A DNA stretch of 64,000 nucleotides from Ornithinimicrobium pratense. Its GTDB lineage: Bacteria; Actinomycetota; Actinomycetes; Actinomycetales; Dermatophilaceae. The DNA lies in assembly GCF_008843165.1 (NCBI RefSeq), contig NZ_CP044427.1, positions 3,038,001 to 3,102,000 on the forward strand, written 5' to 3'. The position numbers and the translations under genes were made by a program. The notes beneath the pieces were generated by a model. The model saw only the letters and a list, made by a program, of their open reading frames with translations. It searched no databases and was not told the origin of the DNA. Shown here piece after piece: positions 52,996-60,474 of this stretch. Every line of letters starts with the position of its first letter. Position 1 is the first letter of the stretch.

Positions 52996-53532
52996 ATGAG
53001 CCGACCCACACGAACGGGATACCTGATTGCCGTGGCGAGCGTGAGTGTGCTGCTCACCGCCTGCGGAGCTGAGACCGGAACTGAGACCGGCGGCGGTGCC
53101 GCGGACAGCCCCGCCCCCATCGAGGCAGAGATCATCACCCCTGAGAGGCCCACCATGACTGACGACGCCCGCCCCACCTCTATCCCGGCCCCCACCCCTG
53201 ACGACTCCCTGCCCTCCGGCCCGGTCGACGCCTCCGTGCTGGAGCGCGAAGAGGTCAAGGCGGCGATCACCGCAGAAGCGGAGCGGCGACAGGTCAGTGA
53301 GGATGAGGTCGAAGTCATCGGTTTCGCCGACGTCACCTGGACCGACGGGAGCCTGGGCTGCCCGCAGCCTGGCATGCACTACACCCAGGCACTCGTGCCC
53401 GGTTATCAGCTCATCCTCCAGGTCGGAGGCGAGCGCGCCAGCTACCACTCCGGCAAGGACAAGCTCTTCCGGTACTGCGCCAACCCGATGACCCCCGCGC
53501 CCGGCGGCGCCGGCGGCACCTCTACCAGTTGA
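52996..53532 (+). CDS. Lipoprotein of unknown function (SLGCP motif)
   Basis: 178 residues. The lipobox is LLTAC with Cys23. A Pro/Thr-rich linker (25-80) precedes a small C-terminal domain with FADVTWTDGSLGCPQPGMHY and YHSGKDKLFRYC, with two Cys that probably form a disulfide. Proteins with this SLGCPxPG motif are common exported proteins in actinobacteria, with no assigned role. GGAAGG lies 9 nt before ATG 52996. Confidence 0.82.
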   Translation: MSRPTRTGYLIAVASVSVLLTACGAETGTETGGGAADSPAPIEAEIITPERPTMTDDARPTSIPAPTPDDSLPSGPVDASVLEREEVKAAITAEAERRQVSEDEVEVIGFADVTWTDGSLGCPQPGMHYTQALVPGYQLILQVGGERASYHSGKDKLFRYCANPMTPAPGGAGGTSTS

Positions 53533-53917
53533 TGCTTAAACCAGGCTGATCTGGCCTCAATCCTGTCGCACCGGCGCCAGGGTTCCTTGGGTCGGCAACC
53601 AATTGAGACACCCTTATGCGACGCTACTGCGACAATGGTGCGACATAAGGGCCTCCTCCCCTGTATACGTGATCGTCCCGGCGCGGCATGAGGCCCCACT
53701 CCTGACCCGCGTGGCCTGGGCGTAGTGCATACACTTCTCATCTGACGGAGGTCAGCAGGGGCCCTTCACCTGCAGATCCGCCGATCAGTGCACCCCCGGG
53801 GCACCAGCGCACTGGCGTGAGAGCCACCTCTGGACTTTGCTTGTTCCTTAACGTTTACTGATACATACTTGACAGTAGGCACCCAGGGTCGGGTGACCGC
53901 GAAGATCAGGAGACGCC
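53533..53917. other. Intergenic region with iterated sequence and promoter
   Basis: 385 bp. It holds an iterated GCGAC structure bounded by an inverted repeat (53611-53651). Before the next gene is a promoter-like stretch (TTGTTC, then TACATA; also TTGACA near 53869). The AT content is higher than in the surroundings. No credible ORF. Confidence 0.5.
53611..53651. repeat. Iterated GCGAC motif (period 11) inside CCCTTATG inverted repeat
   Basis: GCGAC starts at 53618, 53629 and 53640, exactly 11 bp apart, and the block is bounded by CCCTTATG (53611) and CATAAGGG (53644). Phased half-sites one helical turn apart suggest a cooperative protein-binding site. Confidence 0.55.
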
Positions 53918-54367
53918 GTGAACCGTCTAATTGAGCACCACCCGAGCACGAAACCAGCGCAGACCTTGGCCGGAGCCATCGCCTCGCTGAAAAACGGGGT
54001 CGTCCCGCAGGAGGGATCGGTGCAACCGAGCCGGTCCGAACACCGCACCTGGGCGCCGTCCGCGCGGCCGTCGTCGACCACGGAGAGGGCCACTGTGAAG
54101 CACCTTGTCATCCACGAGAACAGCACTGGCTGGTGGAGGGTGTTCGAGGGTGAAGACAGTCCGGAGCCGATCTTCCGCAGTGACCGTCTTCGCGCCGAGG
54201 ACCGGGCACGGGAGATCTGCCGGGCGGAAGGTGGCGGCACCGTCCGCGTGGTGAACCACAGTGGTGAGCAAGTCGCCGAGTATGTCGTCCAGCCAGCCAG
54301 CCAGCCCCGCCGCACGGGCGCGGGCGGCCGGCGTCGGGACCACGGCCGGGGCCGCTGGGTCTGGTAG
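53918..54367 (+). CDS. DUF2188 domain protein
   Basis: 149 residues. The first about 60 are polar and low in structure. Residues 60-125 match DUF2188: KHLVIHENSTGWWRVFEGED, then RLRAEDRAREICRAEGGGTVRVVNHSGE. The C-terminus is Arg/Gly-rich (RRTGAGGRRRDHGRGRW), which could bind nucleic acid. Function unknown. The start is GTG 53918, with CAGGAG 5-6 nt upstream; an internal GTG before KHLVIH could give a shorter form that is the DUF2188 domain alone. Confidence 0.75.
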   Translation: MNRLIEHHPSTKPAQTLAGAIASLKNGVVPQEGSVQPSRSEHRTWAPSARPSSTTERATVKHLVIHENSTGWWRVFEGEDSPEPIFRSDRLRAEDRAREICRAEGGGTVRVVNHSGEQVAEYVVQPASQPRRTGAGGRRRDHGRGRWVW

Positions 54368-54397
54368 CCGACACAGGGGTCGGCCGGGTCGACGGCT

Positions 54398-55405
54398 CTA
54401 CGGGAGGGTCGCGATCCCCCCAGCGTCCAGCCTGAGGCGCACTTCGTCACCAAGCTGATGGACGGGGTCGTCGGCCCGAGCCGCGACCTGGCCGATCTCC
54501 GGCACCTCGACCAGCAGGTGCACCGCGTCGGAGACGGAGACCGCACGCCGCACCACCCCAGTCAGCGGGCCAGCTGCATCAACGCGCAGGGCACTGCGCC
54601 GCAGCGCCAGCGTTCCACCCCCCGTGCCGGCGCGCAGCGCATGCCCGCCGTCAGCCCGCGCGAGGAGCGCCGCAACTGCAGGACCCTCCAGGACGGTCTC
54701 GTAACCGATGAACTCGGCGACCTCCCGGGAGACCGGGCTGTGCCATACCTGCGCGGTGTCCCCCTCCTGCGCCACCCGTCCGGCCAGCATCACCGCCATC
54801 CGATCGGCGACGGTGAAGGCCTCGTCGTGGTCGTGGGTGACCATGACCGCGGTGGTGCCGGTGGTCGTGAGGATCTCCCGAAGATCCCCAGCCAGCCGTT
54901 CGCGCAGCGACCGGTCCAGGGCCGACAGCGGCTCGTCGAGCAAGAGCAGCGCTGGCTCTGCGGCCAGCGCTCGCGCCAGCGCTACCCGTTGTTGCTCGCC
55001 GCCGGAGAGCGTGGTGGTCCGACGGTCGGCATAGCCCGGCAGCCCGACCAGCTCCAGCAGCTCCCCCACCCGTGACGTCCGAGCCGCGCGCGCGACGCCG
55101 CGCAGCCGCAGCGAGTAAGCGATGTTGTCGGCGACCGAGGCATGGGCGAAGAGCTGGCCGTCCTGGAACATGAGGGCAAAACCGCGGCGGTGGGTCGGCA
55201 CGCCCGCCAGGTCGCGCCCGTGCCAGGTGATGCGTCCTGAGTCGAGCCGCTCGAGCCCGGCGACGGCCCGCAGCAGCGTGGACTTCCCGCACCCTGAGGG
55301 CCCGAGCACTGCCAGCACCTGACCTTCCTCCAGGTCTAGGGAGACGTCGTCGACCGCGGTCGTCTCATCGAAGCGCACGGTCACGTCCTCCAACTCAAGC
55401 ACCAC
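54398..55405 (-). CDS. Thiamine-type ABC transporter ATP-binding protein (ThiQ-like)
   Basis: 335 residues. Walker A is GPSGCGKST, signature LSGGEQQRVALARAL, Walker B LLLLDEPLSALD and H-loop VTHDHDEAF. The C-terminal about 100 residues form a TOBE-like domain. GTG 55405 follows GAGAGGAG. It lies after the riboswitch-controlled two-domain permease, hence the thiamine assignment; by sequence alone iron or another small ligand would be possible. Confidence 0.82.
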   Translation of the reverse strand: MVLELEDVTVRFDETTAVDDVSLDLEEGQVLAVLGPSGCGKSTLLRAVAGLERLDSGRITWHGRDLAGVPTHRRGFALMFQDGQLFAHASVADNIAYSLRLRGVARAARTSRVGELLELVGLPGYADRRTTTLSGGEQQRVALARALAAEPALLLLDEPLSALDRSLRERLAGDLREILTTTGTTAVMVTHDHDEAFTVADRMAVMLAGRVAQEGDTAQVWHSPVSREVAEFIGYETVLEGPAVAALLARADGGHALRAGTGGGTLALRRSALRVDAAGPLTGVVRRAVSVSDAVHLLVEVPEIGQVAARADDPVHQLGDEVRLRLDAGGIATLP

Positions 55406-55415
55406 AAGCTCCTCT

Positions 55416-55472
55416 CGCCGGTCGAGGGCAAAGCGTGTCGCCGGTCGCGAGCAAAGCGTGTCGCCGGTCGCA
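55416..55472. repeat. 23-bp tandem array, family A
   Basis: Three copies with CGCCGGTCG start at 55416, 55439 and 55462, exactly 23 bp apart. They occupy the whole gap between the permease stop and the start of the ATPase gene, and are the same family as at 8.8, 14.9 and 45.0 kb. Here the array sits inside an operon. Confidence 0.9.
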
Positions 55473-57155
55473 TCAGAAGGAACCTACCGATCCGACACGC
55501 AGCCGCTCGACCACGCCCATGACGGTCACCGTCACCAGCGCCAGTAGGACGCTCGCGGCGAGCGCCATCCCGACGTGGTCGGCCCCGGGGCGGGAGATCA
55601 GCTGGTAGATGACGACCGGCACGGTCGGCCGGTCCGGGCGGGCCAGGAAGGCGGTGGCGCCGAACTCCCCCAACGACACGGCGAACGCGAAACCGGTGGC
55701 GGCCAGCAGCGGCTTGGTCAGCACGGGCGCCTCGGCGGTCCACGCCGCCCGCCACGGCCCGGCCCCCAGCGCAGCCGCAGCCTCCCGCTGCCGCGGGTCG
55801 ACCGAGCGCAGCACCGGAGCCAGGGTCCGCACCACCAGCGGCAACGCCACCATCGCCTGGGCGATCGGCACGAGCACCGGCGAGGTGCGCAGGTCCAGCG
55901 GCGGCCGGTCCAGGGTGATGAGGAAGCCGAAGCCGACGGTCACCGCCGAGATCCCCAGCGGCAGCATGAACGCCCCGTCCAGCCCGGAGACCACGCGCCG
56001 CCACCCTGCCGCCCGGGGTCGCCGGGACACGAGCACCGCCACCACGAGCCCGAGCACCATCGCCAGCACGGTCGCGTCGACCGCCGCACGCAGCGAGTTG
56101 CCCATCGCGTCGGTCACGCTCACCCGCAGCGCCTGGGTGGCGTCCGGGTCGGTCAGCGCGCGGTAGTGCCCCAGCCCCCAGCCGTCCCCCACCTTCAGCG
56201 AGCGCACCACCAGCGAGCCGACGGGCAGCAGCACGAACGCGACCACCAGCCCGGTCACCGCCAGGGCAGGTATGTCGTGCCTTCGCACCGGGCGGGCCGC
56301 CGCCCGAGCGCCGACCCGCTGCAGGCTCTGCTCGCGCCGGTCCCGGGTGCGGGCGGCGAGGACGAGCAGCACCACGACGGCAAGCAGCTGGAGCACGGAG
56401 AGCACCGCCGCGCCCTGCAGGTCCAGGAAGTTGACGGTGAGCAGGTAGATTTCGGTCTCGATCGTCCCGTAGCGCAGGCCTCCGAGGGTGAGCACGACCC
56501 CGAAGGCGGTGGAGCAGAAGAGGAAGACCAGGGTCGCCGCGGAGATGATCGCCGGGGCCAGGGCGGGCAGGGTCACGGTGCGCCACACCTGCCAGGGGCT
56601 GGCACCCAGCGCCGCGGCGGACTCCTCGGCCCGCCGGTCTAACCCCTCCCACATTCCGCCGACGGTGCGCACGACCACCGCCAGGTTGAAAAAGACGAAA
56701 GCCATCAGGATCGGCACCCAGGTGCCGTCCCAGCCGAGCCACCCCAGCGCCCCTCCGGACGAGAGCAGGGAGCGGAACATCACGCCCACCACGACAGTGG
56801 GCAGCACGAACGGCATCACCACCACCGCGCGCAGCAGCGCACGGCCGGGGAAGCGCAGCCGGTAGAGCACGAACGCCACCGGCAGCCCAGCCAGCAACGT
56901 GAGCACCGTGCCGGCGGTGGCGCTGACCACCGTGAAGGTGAGCACGCGCACGGTCCGCCGCCGGGACAGCACCTCTGGCACCGCAGACAGGTCGAGCCCA
57001 CCGTCGGGGAAGAAGCCGCGTGCCAGCATCCCGCCGACCGGGAGCACGAAGAAGACCGCCAGGAACGCCAGCGGCAGAAGGGCAGCCAGCCCCAGCACGA
57101 GCCCAGGTCCGCTGAGGTGCGCGCCGCGGGCACCTCGACCTAGACGAGCCCAGAT
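55473..57155 (-). CDS. Thiamine-type ABC transporter permease (ThiP-like), apparent ATC start
   Basis: About 560 residues with about twelve membrane segments in two repeated permease domains, as in ThiP. Each half has an EAA loop (AAALGASPWQVWRTVTLP and AAALGAGPWRAAWTAEAP). The first ordinary start is GTG 57098, which has no ribosome binding site and would lie at the edge of the first helix. In frame upstream, AAGGAGGAGG is followed 5 nt later by ATC at 57155, giving an N-terminus WARLGRGARGAHLSGPG. No ATG, GTG or TTG lies between this and an upstream in-frame stop at 57189-57191. A TPP riboswitch lies directly ahead. Confidence 0.8.
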   Translation of the reverse strand: MWARLGRGARGAHLSGPGLVLGLAALLPLAFLAVFFVLPVGGMLARGFFPDGGLDLSAVPEVLSRRRTVRVLTFTVVSATAGTVLTLLAGLPVAFVLYRLRFPGRALLRAVVVMPFVLPTVVVGVMFRSLLSSGGALGWLGWDGTWVPILMAFVFFNLAVVVRTVGGMWEGLDRRAEESAAALGASPWQVWRTVTLPALAPAIISAATLVFLFCSTAFGVVLTLGGLRYGTIETEIYLLTVNFLDLQGAAVLSVLQLLAVVVLLVLAARTRDRREQSLQRVGARAAARPVRRHDIPALAVTGLVVAFVLLPVGSLVVRSLKVGDGWGLGHYRALTDPDATQALRVSVTDAMGNSLRAAVDATVLAMVLGLVVAVLVSRRPRAAGWRRVVSGLDGAFMLPLGISAVTVGFGFLITLDRPPLDLRTSPVLVPIAQAMVALPLVVRTLAPVLRSVDPRQREAAAALGAGPWRAAWTAEAPVLTKPLLAATGFAFAVSLGEFGATAFLARPDRPTVPVVIYQLISRPGADHVGMALAASVLLALVTVTVMGVVERLRVGSVGSF

Positions 57156-57171
57156 GGCCGCCTCCTCCTTC

Positions 57172-57256
57172 GACTTCCTTCGCCGGTGCTAGCCGGAGCA
57201 GGTTCAAGGGTCTGCGGCCACTGCCGCACTCTCAGCGCACCTCGCGCTCCCCTGTC
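57172..57256 (-). ncRNA. TPP riboswitch (THI element)
   Basis: The minus strand carries the conserved TPP aptamer parts in order: GCGCTGAGAG, a P3 stem, GACCCTTGAACCTG, CCGGCTAGCACCGGCGAAGGAAG. It ends about 17 nt before the permease start, so ligand binding could hide the AAGGAGGAGG ribosome binding site. It indicates that the permease/ATPase pair is repressed by thiamine pyrophosphate. Confidence 0.93.
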
Positions 57257-57525
57257 GTACCGGTCCAGACTACAGTCCGGGCAGACCGTCGCCTCAGGGA
57301 CAGCAGATCGTGGGATCAAGGTTGTGCTGGGGGATCACCCCCGCGCGCCATGTCTCCTCGGCACAAGATTGGGATCAAGGTTGTGCAGACGGAGCAGGTG
57401 GGGCCGCGCCACGGGCGCTAGGGCGGTGCCCGGCCGCCCTCAAGCAGTGCCGGGCACGCAGGCGCGCTACGGTGCCAAGCAGGTGCCTAGACCTTCGGGC
57501 ACCGCCCGACGACAAGGAGCACGCC
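57257..57525. other. Divergent gap between riboswitch and OsmC gene with a 17-bp direct repeat
   Basis: TGGGATCAAGGTTGTGC occurs at 57311-57327 and again at 57370-57386, 59 bp apart. A partial inverted form (GCACAAGATTGGGATC) overlaps the second copy. It may be a regulator-binding pair or a remnant of a small repeat. No ORF is convincing. Confidence 0.55.
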
Positions 57526-57957
57526 ATGCCCAACCCCGTAGTCAGCAAGGCCAGCACCATCTGGAACGGTGACCTGTTCACCGGCAGCGGCACCACCACG
57601 CTCGACAGCTCTGGAGCTGGGTCCTTCCCGGTGGAGTGGAACGCCCGCGCCGAGGGCTCGGACACCACGACGACACCGGAGGAGCTGCTTGGTGCGGCCC
57701 ACGCGACCTGCTTCTCGATGGCCTTCTCCAACGAGATGAAGAAAAACGGCACCCCTCCGACCGAGGTGCGGACCAGCGCCGAGGTGACCTTCGTCGCCGG
57801 CACCGGCATCACCGGCATCCACCTGACCACGCAGGTCACCGCCGAGGGGCTCGACGAGGAGACCTTCCAGCAGCTCGCCCAGGGCGCGAAGGAGAACTGC
57901 CCCGTGAGCCAGGCGCTCAAGAGTGTCGAGATCACCCTCGACGCACACCTGGGCTGA
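57526..57957 (+). CDS. OsmC family peroxiredoxin
   Basis: 143 residues. The two redox Cys of OsmC/Ohr proteins are in AAHATCFSMAFSNEM and GAKENCPVSQAL. It reduces organic hydroperoxides in the cytoplasm. ATG 57526 has AAGGAG 6 nt upstream; sequence further upstream in frame is not family-like. This is probably the OsmC rather than Ohr subtype (TTTTPEELLGAAHA). Confidence 0.92.
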   Translation: MPNPVVSKASTIWNGDLFTGSGTTTLDSSGAGSFPVEWNARAEGSDTTTTPEELLGAAHATCFSMAFSNEMKKNGTPPTEVRTSAEVTFVAGTGITGIHLTTQVTAEGLDEETFQQLAQGAKENCPVSQALKSVEITLDAHLG

Positions 57958-58125
57958 CCGGCCTCACGCCTCGCGGGCCACGGATACGCGCGGAACGATC
58001 CTGCTGTCAAGGTTCCGCGACACCAGGCGTCTTCAGGCGTGGAGATTGTCTCGCTCGCACACGCCACCCGAGGGGATGATTGCTGATCTCCTGGACCCAG
58101 CCCGGCACCGGAAGAACACAACGTC

Positions 58126-58374
58126 ATGAGCCGGATCACCGCCGAGGAAAGGGAACGCCGGCGACGCGCCGTCGACAACGCCCGCCATAGCACCGAGATG
58201 GAGGGTGGACGCTCGAGCGAGAACATGCGTGAGGCCCAGGAGGCGTACGTGCGAGGGGAGATCGACCTGGACGACCTCATCGAGCAAGCCCAACACAGCT
58301 ACATTCCAACCCGCACGCTCTTCCTCCCAGTCGCGCCGGTTCAGGCTTACCTCGCCTGCGAGACAGCCGATTGA
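58126..58374 (+). CDS. VbhA-type antitoxin without its Fic toxin
   Basis: 82 residues. Residues 4-58 match VbhA antitoxins: ITAEERERRRRAVDNARHS and AYVRGEIDLDDLIEQ, with the Fic-inhibitory motif [S/T]-x3-E-G as S22-T-E-M-E26-G27. VbhA blocks the ATP site of the Fic AMPylase encoded right after it. Here no Fic gene follows. The last about 22 residues (PTRTLFLPVAPVQAYLACE) are unlike the family, which suggests that a deletion joined foreign sequence. Confidence 0.75.
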   Translation: MSRITAEERERRRRAVDNARHSTEMEGGRSSENMREAQEAYVRGEIDLDDLIEQAQHSYIPTRTLFLPVAPVQAYLACETAD

Positions 58375-58528
58375 GGCCCAGGCGGATAGTGCCGACGTCA
58401 TCCTCCTCGCCCGCCGAGCGCGCGCGGGACAACTGACCGCTCGCTCACCTGGATCCTGTGGAGCACACCGACCTCCTCGAGTGGCTTGCTGCCGCTGGGC
58501 GGGTCACCCGGTCAGCAGATCCCGCTTC

Positions 58529-58541
58529 TTATCAGTGATAA
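58529..58541. promoter_or_regulatory. Operator TTATCAGTGATAA overlapping -10 of HTH-MntA
   Basis: A 13-bp palindrome ending 9 bp before ATG 58551, overlapping GATAAC, a good -10. No ribosome binding site is present, so the transcript is probably leaderless. The HTH domain of the gene itself is the likely binder. Confidence 0.7.
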
Positions 58542-58550
58542 CTTGGTGCC

Positions 58551-59009
58551 ATGTCCGACTTCGGTGCGGAGCTTCGCACCTTCCGGCTGCAGATGGGTCT
58601 GACTCAGGCAGAGTTGGCGCGCAGGTCTGGAATGCCCGCGTCCAACCTCTGCGCCTACGAGAGCGGTCGGCGGCCGATGTCCCGCGCCATGCTCGCCCGG
58701 TTGCTCGACCAGGCGCGCCGCCAGCGACCCTCCGTCGCCCTCGCGTCTGCGCGAGAGGACGTCATCGCCACGATCACCGCGCACGGCGGCTCCGAGCCTG
58801 CCGTCTTCGGGTCCGTCGCCCGCGCCCGTGACACGACGGACAGTGATCTGGACCTGCTGGTCACCATGGCGCCCGAGTCGACGCTCGTGGACCTGATCGA
58901 GATGGAGCACGCCTTGGAGGAGCTGCTGCACGTGAAGGTCGAGGTCCTGTCCCGCGGCGGTCTCCGCGGCCCGGACGACCCGATCCTTCAGGACGCCGTG
59001 CCGCTGTGA
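58551..59009 (+). CDS. MntA-type nucleotidyltransferase antitoxin with N-terminal HTH
   Basis: 152 residues. An XRE-type HTH at about 8-55 (LGLTQAELARRSGMPASNL-like: MGLTQAELARRSGMP and CAYESGRR) is fused to a minimal nucleotidyltransferase with FGSVAR (86-91) and SDLD (98-101), whose Asp pair binds metal. MntA proteins AMPylate and silence their HepT partner. The downstream HepT gene overlaps by 4 bp. The HTH probably represses the operon through the palindrome at 58529. Confidence 0.85.
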   Translation: MSDFGAELRTFRLQMGLTQAELARRSGMPASNLCAYESGRRPMSRAMLARLLDQARRQRPSVALASAREDVIATITAHGGSEPAVFGSVARARDTTDSDLDLLVTMAPESTLVDLIEMEHALEELLHVKVEVLSRGGLRGPDDPILQDAVPL

Positions 59010-59386
59010 CCAGCACCGATGACCGCTCGGGCCCGCGCAAACATGAGCGGGACCTATGGACGATCGAGGACCTCATCGACGTCTGTGACTCCGCTGCCGC
59101 GCTGGTGAGCCGCGGGGAGGAGGTCTATCGCCAGGACCGCTTGCTGAGGCTGGCCTCCGAGGCGATCCTCATCCGTCTCGGGGAGGGCATCTCCCGACTG
59201 CCCGAGGACGTCCTCAACCTCGAGCCCGGCATCCCCAGGTCAGCGATCCGCGGTATGCGGAACCGCACCGTCCACGAGTACCAGCGCATCGACCACGAAC
59301 TCGTCTGGAGGACACTGCGCGACTTCCTTCCCGGCCTGCGGGAGCAGTTTGTCCGGCTGCACGCAGAGCTGCTCCGCGGCCTGTGA
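59006..59386 (+). CDS. HepT-like HEPN ribonuclease toxin
   Basis: 126 residues, all-helical HEPN domain. The catalytic R-x4-H with the trailing Tyr is R85-N-R-T-V-H90-E-Y92. The Tyr is the residue AMPylated by MntA in known pairs. GTG 59006 overlaps the antitoxin stop by 4 bp. Toxin of the MNT/HEPN type II system, expected to cleave RNA when freed. Confidence 0.87.
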   Translation: MTSTDDRSGPRKHERDLWTIEDLIDVCDSAAALVSRGEEVYRQDRLLRLASEAILIRLGEGISRLPEDVLNLEPGIPRSAIRGMRNRTVHEYQRIDHELVWRTLRDFLPGLREQFVRLHAELLRGL

Positions 59387-59411
59387 CACTGACCGACGTC
59401 GCGCAGGCGCA

Positions 59412-59585
59412 TCGACCTACGTGCGGATGACGAAGGTACTTTTGCGTGAAGCCAGGCATTCGCAGTTGAGCACGATCCTGGAGATGTCGGCAGCCATGCA
59501 ACCCCTGGCGCACCACGCCCCCGATCACGCGGAGGCAGTCGAGGCCTTCTTGGACAAACGGGAGCCCACGTTCTCCGGTGACTGA
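59412..59585 (+). pseudogene. Remnant of an enoyl-CoA hydratase gene (3' end only)
   Basis: The frame ending at 59585 gives LSTILEMSAAMQPLAHHAPDHAEAVEAFLDKREPTFSGD in two parts (LSTILEMSAAMQPLAHHAPD then HAEAVEAFLDKREPTFSGD), which is the usual crotonase C-terminus (AAMQ-x-LAHHTxDHxEAV-x-AFLEKRxPxFxG). The remaining about 200 residues are missing, so this is a truncated relic. Confidence 0.65.
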
Positions 59586-59673
59586 GCGCGAGCCCCCGGT
59601 GAGCCTGGCCTGGTGGAGATCGGCGTAGTCCAGGTCAAGTTGACAGCCGCGTGCGGCAGTCACACCGTGGGGT

Positions 59674-60474
59674 ATGACCGATCCAAGCCTGGAGTTCATC
59701 GGGACGGCGACCACAATCCTCCGACTCGGGCCATTCACGCTGTTGACCGACCCGAACTTCCTGCACAAGGGTCAGCGCGCCTACCTCGGCAAAGGCCTGG
59801 TCTCCAAGCGGCGCACCGAGCCCTCCCTGCAGCCGGAGCAGCTGCCGCCCCTGGACGGCATCCTGCTCTCCCACCTGCACGGCGACCACTTCGACCGGGT
59901 CGCCAAGAAGAAGCTGGACCGTCAGCTGCCCATCTTCACCACCGGGCACGCCCAGCGCCGGCTGCACAAGTGGGGCTTCGAGCAAGCCACCGCCGTGCAG
60001 ACCTGGACCTCGCAAACCCTGACCCGGGACGACACCGGCCTGACGATTACTGCCGTCCCGGGCACCCACGCACCCAACCTCGTCAAGCCGCTGCTGCCGC
60101 CGGTCATGGGCAGCGTGCTCGAGCTGGACACCGGCGCAGGCGCACCCTTCCGCCTCTACATCAGCGGCGACACCCTCTACCGACCTTGGCTGCGGGAGAT
60201 CACCGACCGCTGCGGACACCTCGACGCCGCGGTAGTCCACCTGGGCGGCACCAAGATCCTGGGCAGCATCCTCGTGACCATGGACGGCAACCAGGGCGCA
60301 GACCTCGTCCAGCTCCTACAGCCGTCCCTGACCGTGCCGATCCACTACGACGACTACACCGTCTTCAGATCTCCGCTCAGCGACTTCGAGCAGGAATGGC
60401 ACAAGCGCCAGCTGCCCGGCCAGCTCCGCCTCGTCCACCGAGGCGACACCATCTCGCTCAAGGTCGGTCCCTAG
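59674..60474 (+). CDS. MBL fold metallo-hydrolase
   Basis: 266 residues of the UlaG-like metallo-beta-lactamase fold. The metal motif is LSHLHGDHFDRV, with later ligands in VPGTHAPN, ISGDTLYRP and PIHYDDYTVFRSP. It probably hydrolyses a phosphoester, lactone or similar substrate. A TTGACA lies about 30 bp upstream; no ribosome binding site is clear at ATG 59674, and the gene may be leaderless. Confidence 0.87.
   Translation: MTDPSLEFIGTATTILRLGPFTLLTDPNFLHKGQRAYLGKGLVSKRRTEPSLQPEQLPPLDGILLSHLHGDHFDRVAKKKLDRQLPIFTTGHAQRRLHKWGFEQATAVQTWTSQTLTRDDTGLTITAVPGTHAPNLVKPLLPPVMGSVLELDTGAGAPFRLYISGDTLYRPWLREITDRCGHLDAAVVHLGGTKILGSILVTMDGNQGADLVQLLQPSLTVPIHYDDYTVFRSPLSDFEQEWHKRQLPGQLRLVHRGDTISLKVGP

Noticed and set aside
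55381..57207. 608-codon minus-strand frame overlapping the thiamine permease
   Set aside because: Arg/Gly/Ala-rich shadow in another frame; the permease frame has two EAA loops and regular membrane segments.
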